Shown here piece by piece: positions 57,225 to 64,000 of a stretch of DNA of 64,000 nt. The translations under genes and the position numbers were made by a program. Origin of the DNA: Terana coerulea (lineage: Eukaryota > Basidiomycota > Agaricomycetes > Polyporales > Phanerochaetaceae); assembly GCA_024811115.1 (NCBI GenBank), contig JAKOGH010000833.1, positions 62,001 through 126,000 of the forward strand. Reading direction: 5' to 3'. Numbering within the stretch: the first letter of the stretch is position 1; each line of letters starts with the position of its first letter. The notes beneath the pieces were generated by a model. The model was not told the origin of the DNA. It saw only the letters and a program-made list of their open reading frames with translations, and did no database searches.

Positions 57225-57600
57225 ATGTCGCGCAGCTTGCTGACCTCAATCAAACAGCTTGTAAGCATGCAGTGAGCAAACATTTTCTTGATATCTATCT
57301 TCATTTTAATGTACATGTGTTCTGTAGCTTCCGTTCGCACTCAACCGCCAGTCTACGAAGACGAGAGCGAACCTGGCTATGGCATCTCCCCACAAATGTG
57401 ATGTCACCGGCAGCTCGGGCAATGGCTTCTACGGTACGCCTCTCTCCACGTCTGGCCGTGCTCGCTCCATCTCCCCAGACCGCTGCACACTTGTCACAGG
57501 CTGGTGCAGCCTCAGTCGCGTGAGGAGCCATCGCTGGGCGGGGTGCGTTTCTGTTCGCCGTCGCGATGCTGATTTGCCAGCAGGTCGACGTGACTTGTAG
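57225..57600 (+). CDS. Candidate small multi-exon gene, unknown function
   Basis: Exons 57225-57260 (MSRSLLTSIKQL), 57328-57433 (LPFALNRQSTKTRANLAM then KCDVTGSSGNGFY) and 57479-57600, joined by GTAAGC...TGTAG and GTACGC...CCCAG introns with consistent phase; stop at 57598. The N-terminus is basic and hydroxylated, like a mitochondrial presequence, but that is speculative. The 16-nt word CACCGGCAGCTCGGGC and the peptide TGSSG are shared with the candidate exon at about 56000, hinting that these small genes belong to one family. Further downstream exons are possible (for example AEILVNGRGARV and AIDLTFTAPWLALARLAAE around 57610-57760), so the model may be truncated. Confidence 0.35.
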
Positions 57601-59863
57601 TTTACTGCGCCGAGATCCTCGTCAACGGACGCGGTGCAAGGGTAGCACCCCACCGCACTTTCTCTGGTACGTTTCTATTGCTCGTCCCTGTTCCCTGTGC
57701 AGAAGCGATTGACCTTACTTTCACAGCTCCATGGCTTGCGCTCGCAAGACTCGCGGCCGAGCCTCCGCCATACGCGCAGACATCGCCTCCTCTTCGCAAG
57801 TGTCTCCGTTCACTGTCTGATTCCCGCGTTGATCTGTACGATGGATCATGGCGGCTAGCAGTTGCAGCGGTGGCATTCATCTCCACCACCTGGCGCAAAT
57901 GCAACCACCTTGGCCTGCGCGGCGTCGGTGCATGCAGGATCCCGACCGGCGGGCGCGGCCTTTGCGCTGCGTCCCTGCGTTCGTTCATGGTATGCCGCTG
58001 CTTTTCGCTCCGTTCGTCTTCGCTGACGCGAGCCATTCCCGCTTAGACAGCCTTGCGCATTGTGCCATCCGACTTGCCATAGCGTTGGCGGCAGCGTGCA
58101 AGCAACATCGCCCGTGACCATACGGCGCGGGTTCGGATACAGCGACGCATCCCCATATATGGGTAGCTCGGTGCTGGTACATCCGATTCCCGCATCGAGC
58201 TCCTGCGCTCAAGGATGTACACAGGCACGTTCGCGCCCGCAAGGGCTTGGTCGCGAGAATCTCGGCGCCGTGCTGAGCTCGCATCAACTTGACGGTTGCG
58301 CCGACACCTGCCGCCTTTGCGGGTCCGCGAAGCTCGCGTCAGTTCGTGCGCAGCTGCCCTGTCGCGGGTTCGGTCGCGCACTCATGCAGCCGTCCTCTAA
58401 CTGGCAGGTAGATTTTCTTTTGGTAAGCTCACGTCATGCGGCTGAGAATGAAAAAAATAACACTTACGCGGAATAGCGGTGGCGCGTCGGCGCGATGATG
58501 TGCATTTGGTGCTGACAGCTTGCAGAGTGTTGCGTGCGCCTGGAACGCGGCACGGTGAGCTGGGAACGGCAGCCACGGCCGGAGAGCGCGGCGATGGACC
58601 GAAGACTTGAAGAGCCGTCGGACGGCTCGTCCATACAAGGCAATAGCAGCGGCGCGTCGGCGTGTGTGAGATTTTCGACCCAAACGAAACGAGAGAGCTG
58701 TGCGGGACAGCGTAAGCAAGAGAAAGCGCGAGACTACACCCACGTACCAGTCGGAGTCTCGACGGGCCCGGGCGACATTCTGGCGAGGCAGACACCCGGC
58801 GCCGGCACACATGAGCGGCATGTCTTGAGTGCGCATCGGCACACGCGAGATTGTCGGGGAGTGAGCATGCTAGGGTCAGGGCAGAGACGGGCAAAAACGG
58901 GTGTCCTCGCTCGAAACAGCCCGATGTCTACGTCGACAATTCCGTGAGTCAGCATTGCAGGCTGTACACCAAGAGCCGTGTTTACCTCCGTATCATAGTC
59001 GCTCTCTTTCCCGACCCGCTCGCTGTCTTTGACGTCGTCGAATGGCTCGATGTCATCCCGGACGGCCAGGACGGCGCGGCCAGTCGACACCGGCGTGCAC
59101 TAGCTTGAAACGCGAGGTGTCAACACTTTCTGTGTTCGGGTATGTGCTTGCAAATCCACGAAGCGTTCTGACTCGTTGCACTTGCTAAGCAGGTCGAAAC
59201 ATCTAGGGGCCCTACCGCCGGGGAGAGCGAGTTGGATGTTGCGCTAGCAGTTGGTGCAGTTGGCGCACAGATGCGATTTTAGAGTTGCGTGTCATGTTGC
59301 AGTGGGAAATACGATTTGAGGCGTCAGATGGGACGGGACGGTGTGCAGGGAGCCAGGAGGGTGCGAGGAAGTAGAAAGGTTGGCTTGCTCGGACTTGTGC
59401 TGTGAGCTGGCGGGCAAGCGTCGGCCTGGCGAGCGCTGCACGAAGCAAATGAGCGTGATTTTTGAGTTGTGAGTGTTTCCATGTCCTGTGAAGCACTGTG
59501 AGGCCTCAGAACAGATGGGACGCGAGGCGTCGTGGAGGGAGGTGGGAGGTGATGGGAGAGAGAAGGAGAGAAGCGTGGGCGTCAAGAGCTCGACGCCACA
59601 AAGCAGAAGCACACCGGCGCGCTTTACTCGTGCGTTTTGTAGGCAAGGCAAGTGCAACCGCAATAAGCAACAGTTCACTTTACAAAGAGGATCATATAAA
59701 TTTGTTGTTACCAGACTACAGTAAACGAGCAGCAAGTGCTTCAAAACAGGATGATCTAAGTATTGCCCGTCCCAACCGTCTGATACTCTGCGAGTACTCT
59801 GCGTGACCTCTGTACGCCGCAGCCAACGCGACGCCCGTGTCCCTTAGCCTATTTCATAGTGTA
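57601..59863. other. Region with possible unresolved exons
   Basis: Plus-strand frame 57678-58046 and minus-strand frame 58734-59090 (FDDVKDSERVGKESDYDTE, followed by a plausible GTGTAC...GACGTAG intron) might be coding, but I could not build a complete gene for either. No known domain. Confidence 0.3.
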
Positions 59864-62320
59864 CAACTAAGTACATTGTCCATTTCAACCTGTCTGGTCT
59901 ACGTGCACTACAATAGGCCATTACAGCTTCGCCGGCGCGATGCCCGGGATCTTGACGACGACCTCGTCCCCCTTCCCCTGTATTTCCTGCAGGCTCTTGT
60001 AGCCCGCGAGACCGAGCGTGACCTCGAGGTCCGCGAGCGTCGAGCGCAGAATCTGCTCGACGCCCGCCTGCCCGCCCGCGGCGAGCGCGTACATGTACGG
60101 CCGCGCGACTGTGCCGCCGACGAAGACATGCATCAGCTCTCTGTGCGCGCGTGCGTGGGAGGCGTGTACACATACATAAGATGGCCTGCGCGCCGACCGC
60201 GAGCGCCTTGATGATGTCGCTGCCCGTGCGGACGCCCGAGTCGAAGAGGACGGTGAGCTTCCCGCTGTGCTGCGCGGCCTTGATCGCCGGCGACGCGCAG
60301 ATCTGCTCGAGCGCCCACATGGAGGGGACGGCGCCCTCGACTTGCCTGCCACCTACACAACGTATGTGAACGGCCAGTAAGTGCATGTGAGGGGGGCAGA
60401 GCGTACCGTGGTTCGACACGACGATGCCGTCGACGCCGTGGCTGATGGCGCGCTCCGCGTCCTGGTTATGTGCGTGAGCGACAGCATGAATCGTACAGCA
60501 CACTTATCCTGAGCACCTTCACGGAACAGATGCCCTTCAGTATCAGCGGCCCGTCCCAGTGATCGCGCACGAACTTCAGGTCCTCCCACGTGTGGAACGT
60601 GCCCGAATTCGTCTGCTTCATCCACAGCTCTGCCATGTGCACCATGTGTTTCGTGTGTTCGTCCCCCTGCGCCAGCTTCGCCTCGATCTTCTTGGGGTCG
60701 TACGGGAACTCCGGGACGTCGAAGAGGGGCTGGGCGTCGTGGGCGGCCATGAAGACGGGGTCGGAGAGGCCGACCTGGGCGCCGACGCCGTGGAGGAAGG
60801 GGAGGTAGAAGGTGCCGAGGTCGTGTGGCCGCCAGCCGAGCAGCATGGTGTCGAGGGTGATGATGAGCGCGGTGAAGCCCGCGGCTTTTGCGCGTTGTAA
60901 GAGCGAAAGTGTGTATTCGTTCCCGACGGGCCTGCAACGTCGGCGCCAAGGTGAGCATATACATAAACGATGACTGAACGCTTAATGAGAGAAAGGCGGC
61001 GCATATAGTGAGGCGCGAGTCGTCGCAGAGGGACTCCGCTTCAATGAACACCAATGGTGAGTGATGGACTTACCAGTACAGCTGGTACCACCTGTGCCCG
61101 TCCCCGTTCACCTCGGCTACCTTTTCGATGGTGCGGGTCGAGGCGGTGCTCATACAGTACGTCACGCCGACGTTCTTTGCAGCAGTTGCAGTCGCAATTT
61201 CGCCGTCTGGATGCACGATGCCCTGCACGCCGACGGGCGCGACAATCAGCGGGGACTTGTACGTGACTCCGAAGAGTGTGGTCTAGTAAACTCGTGTCAT
61301 GAGGGAGCGTTGGGCCAGAACGTATGGAGACGTACATCGAGGTTGCGCACGGTCGCGTCGCGAAGCATGCGCGGGATGATTCTCCATTTCTCCATCTCGA
61401 GGCGGTTGGCGTGGTCCGCGGAGCAGTTGCCCGCGCTGCCAAATACGTAGAGGAATGCATCTAACCAGACTAGACGTCAGCAGGAACAGCAGCGTCGACA
61501 GTGTGGTGCACACACCAGGCCGGTCCTTCAACTTCTCGCGCGCGAGCTTCTCGATCTCGTCGACGTACATCGTCCCGAGGGCAGCGCCTTCCGCTCGCGG
61601 TACGTGTCGAGCATGTACGACGACCACGTCTTCTCCGCTTTAGGTATGCCGGGGCTCATGGTGTCTATAGTCTGATACAGAAATATGAGTAGAGCGGTCT
61701 GGGGATGGTGGCAGGACGAGAGACCGGCGCGAGGATGCGGGCACGTACCCCTCTTATATGCACTTGGGACCGTCGGCATCGTCAATCTCATGCGCCTTAC
61801 GCCCGAGTGCTTCTGGGATCCCACCCCTGGCGCAGCGCTGTGATTTAGGTGACCGATGTCGTACACCGCAACTGTTCTCAGATCTCACTCCCCTGGCATG
61901 GGAACTACTCTGAGCAGGCAGCATACTCGCCGTACACATGATTTGCATCTCGTGAGTCTGCGGAAGACGCTAACGTTCTGGAAAAGACCGACTTGGGAAT
62001 AGACTCGGAATGTAGTGTGCGGGGAAGTAGTTGGGCGAGCTCGTGCGAACAGAGAGAAAGATGCAGGATTCTGGTGAAGTTCCAGGTGAATGGACGAAAG
62101 GAGCCAGGGCCAGCCGGATGTTGATCCGCGCTAAGCATCGTCCTTACTATGATCGGCGTCCACCGGCGAAATGTTAGTTCAGCGAGGCCGGCATCTATAG
62201 GCTTGCCCCGCGGGGCCGGCCGCCCTTCATCCTGCACGGGCACTCTGCCTTTTGGCCACCAAAAGCCAGAACATACGGCCCTACAACAGGACCGACTCAT
62301 CAGCGAGCTGTGTCAGTGTT
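59864..62320. repeat. Direct segmental duplication, copy B
   Basis: Second copy of the block at 47262-49700, same orientation, 12.6 kb away. Similarity fades near 59864 on the left and near 62320 on the right. Confidence 0.9.
59921..61659 (-). pseudogene. FMN-dependent 2-hydroxy-acid dehydrogenase, copy B, frameshifted
   Basis: Same exon structure and nearly the same protein as copy A: SNHG|GRQVEG, FDSGVRTGSD and AAGFTALIITLDTMLLGWRP all present, stop at 59921-59923. In exon 1, near 61575-61582, copy B is one base shorter than copy A (TCCCGAGGGC against TCCCCAGAGGC), so after ERKALP the frame is lost and stops within about 20 codons. If the base is truly missing, translation from the normal ATG fails and this is a pseudogene; if it is a sequencing error, copy B is a second active enzyme. 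A few base differences lie in introns and third positions. Promoter DNA including the TATAAG block is duplicated as well. Confidence 0.75.
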
Positions 62321-62641
62321 CACAGCTTTGGCAATAGGCCGACTCGCTCGACATGTAGCCGGCCCCCGGGTATAGGTGAGAAAATAACGGTTTGTATTCG
62401 GAATGGTTAGTTCACATGGAGATCTACTCTTTTCACGGCCACAGCCTCAGGCTATTTGCGACAGCGCGTAGTATACTCTGGTGGCCCGAGTGCAATGAGC
62501 TAAACAATTTTCATATGTTTTCCGCAAATTCTCAAATTCTGCAGAGGCTCCCTGCTGTGCTTGGGATTGCCTGAAAAGAATTCTCACACACTTGATGGAT
62601 CTAAGTATCAATATCTACCTGCGGTCTACTCGCTAGGGGAT
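61660..62641. other. Upstream region of copy B and spacer
   Basis: To about 62320 this is the duplicated promoter flank. After that no gene is seen. Confidence 0.45.
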
Positions 62642-62649
62642 GGTCGCGC

Positions 62650-63289
62650 AGGACCCCCGAATATGGGTCTGGATGCCTGTGGTCCAAACGGACAAAATTT
62701 TGGATTTTGACCCCCTATGCCTGATTTTTGGCGGACAAAATGGCCCAAATTTGGCCAAAGGCCTGTTGGTTGAACGGACGTCCGGTGAACCGCGTACGGA
62801 TGCCTGTTGTAGCACGGACAGCTTGAGCGACTTGGGAGCTACGCTCAACGCATTGTACATGTTGTGGCGGTGTTGTGGTACGGCGTCTTATGGGTACGAG
62901 TCAAGTGGTCGGATGTTCGACTCTCTTAGCTGGATGTTTTGGCATTAATTTATGGTCCTCATTTTTTTGGCAACTACTCATTCTCGTGATGGACAGAAAA
63001 TGGGCACATACCAATGTAAACTCTCTCTCATACTCATGCTTGCAGAACAAACTATGATATATAAAGACGTCAGAGCGAAAAATGGTGAAAAACGTCATTT
63101 TGGAAGGCCTGTTGGCCCAAAACGGACAAATTTGAGAAAATCTGATCCCTGTTGCAAGAACGGACAAACCGCGGCCGTAGGCCGCGGAACCTGTTGCGAA
63201 ACAGACATTTAGGGCACAGTTTGCGTTGACATTTTGGCCTAAATTTGGTCCCCAGCCAACAGGCATCCAGACCCATATTCAGGGGTCCT
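62650..63289. mobile_element. MITE, hAT-type (8-bp target duplication)
   Basis: Termini are inverted repeats beginning AGGACCCCYGAATATGGGTC and continuing TGGATGCCTGT (left 62650-62680; right 63259-63289, one mismatch). The element of 640 bp is flanked on both sides by the identical octamer GGTCGCGC (62642-62649 and 63290-63297), as expected for hAT-superfamily insertion. The interior has repeated ACGGACAAA and GGCCTGTTGG words and no transposase. The intact target duplication shows a fairly young insertion. Confidence 0.85.
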
Positions 63290-63333
63290 GGTCGCGCGTA
63301 CATCTTATCCAAACACAAGCTGCGCTAACATGT

Positions 63334-64000
63334 CTATGCCCGTCCGTAGAGTGTGGTAAGCTGGGTCCGCAAGCTGAGTTCTATCATGCGGTAAGCATTA
63401 TGCGGACTAGTGTTCGAGCCTCGATGCCTGCAAAAAAATGCCCAAGGGCTCGAATAAGAGCAGGTCCTTTGTGAAGCGCGATAACGCACCCCTTCATTAT
63501 TATCCCATAAATTGCCAGTGGAAGGCCCCGTGGTGGGCAGTGAGCACTCGTGGCCACGACCGTCACTGTTATATTTGCTATGGTCTCCTGGAACATCATC
63601 TAACTCCGGATCGCTGCGACTGCGTCTCTGTGACTGATCGTGATCGAGGGGCTCTCCCATATTACCAATGATGCTCTCATCGACGCGGAATTGAAGGCTA
63701 GCAAACCTGGACCCATGCTGCGCGTCGGAAGACTGCCCTCCAGACGACCCACCAGGGCCGAGTTGTCGCAGATTGAACATGAACCGAACCATCAGAATGG
63801 GGGCTGCGTTGAAAGGCGAATGGTCATATATTGCACGAATTGTAGATTGATGAGCAGACGCACCAATGTGATTAGAAGCGCATTGGCAAAGTCATAAGCC
63901 TGAGGAGAAAGAACAATAACTCAATAACAAGCAATGCAGCAAACAAAGGGCATTTACTGCGCCCTGGATGATCATCCGCGCCACGTTCAGGATTAGCAAG
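63334..64000 (-). CDS. Multi-pass membrane protein, C-terminal part (DUF6533-like), cut by window edge
   Basis: Read leftwards from 64000: LLILNVARMIIQGA, intron GTAAAT...CTCAG, AYDFANALLITL, intron GTGCGT...ACGCAG, then PILMVRFMFNLRQLGPGG, SRFASLQFRVDESIIGNMGE and PLDHDQSQRRSRSDPELDDV. The last TM helix with an arginine at its end (ILMVRFMFNLRQ), followed by a soluble tail with an NMGEPLDH-like motif, is typical of the large agaricomycete family of seven-helix-like membrane proteins annotated with DUF6533; function unknown. The frame breaks in the CCCCC run at the last intron boundary (about 63803). The stop at 63334 is simply the end of the open frame; a further intron at GTGCGTTA (about 63490) is possible. 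The N-terminal TM region lies outside the window. Confidence 0.5.

Overview
The window is nuclear DNA of a filamentous basidiomycete, most likely a wood-decay agaricomycete of the Polyporales type; the order is an inference. Genes are cut by many 45-70 nt introns with fungal donors (GTRNGY) and CTRAY branch sites. Proteins carry secretory signals, and the housekeeping genes (RBM25, ALG11, a nuclear tRNA-Ser) are typically fungal. No bacterial, viral or CRISPR-like feature was seen.

Layout: 1-4.2 kb, minus strand, a long WD40-repeat protein cut by the left edge. 5.5-8.1 kb, two single-pass membrane proteins flanking tRNA-Ser(AGA). 9.1-11.4 kb, the splicing factor RBM25 (RRM plus PWI). 11.9-29.3 kb, five tandem secreted type-B carboxylesterases (CE1-CE5), all on the minus strand. 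30.6-33.3 kb, a secreted GH37 trehalase, divergent from ALG11 at 33.9-35.7 kb. 35.8-37.0 kb, a damaged short-chain dehydrogenase with a Tc1/mariner-type MITE just upstream. 39.6-42.1 kb, a sixth carboxylesterase (CE6) on the plus strand. 42.3-46.5 kb, a cupin and an MFS transporter. 47.3-49.7 kb, an FMN-dependent 2-hydroxy-acid dehydrogenase (copy A). 49.8-53.6 kb, tandem satellites and hairpin arrays. 54.8-57.6 kb, small splice-consistent candidate genes of unknown function. 59.9-62.3 kb, copy B, a near-identical duplicate of copy A with a frameshift. 62.6-63.3 kb, a hAT-type MITE with a clean 8-bp target duplication. 63.3-64 kb, the C-terminal part of a fungal multi-pass membrane protein, cut by the right edge.

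How the genes may fit together: six secreted esterases/lipases, a secreted trehalase, an MFS permease and FMN 2-hydroxy-acid oxidoreductases fit external ester and sugar scavenging followed by uptake and oxidation. This is inference from neighbourhood; no core biosynthetic enzyme marks a secondary-metabolite cluster.

Caution: many genes, including the probably essential RBM25, carry isolated one-base frame breaks, mostly in homopolymer runs. Base-calling or assembly errors are the simplest explanation, so frameshifted genes are called CDS unless there is independent evidence of decay. Exon limits were derived by eye.
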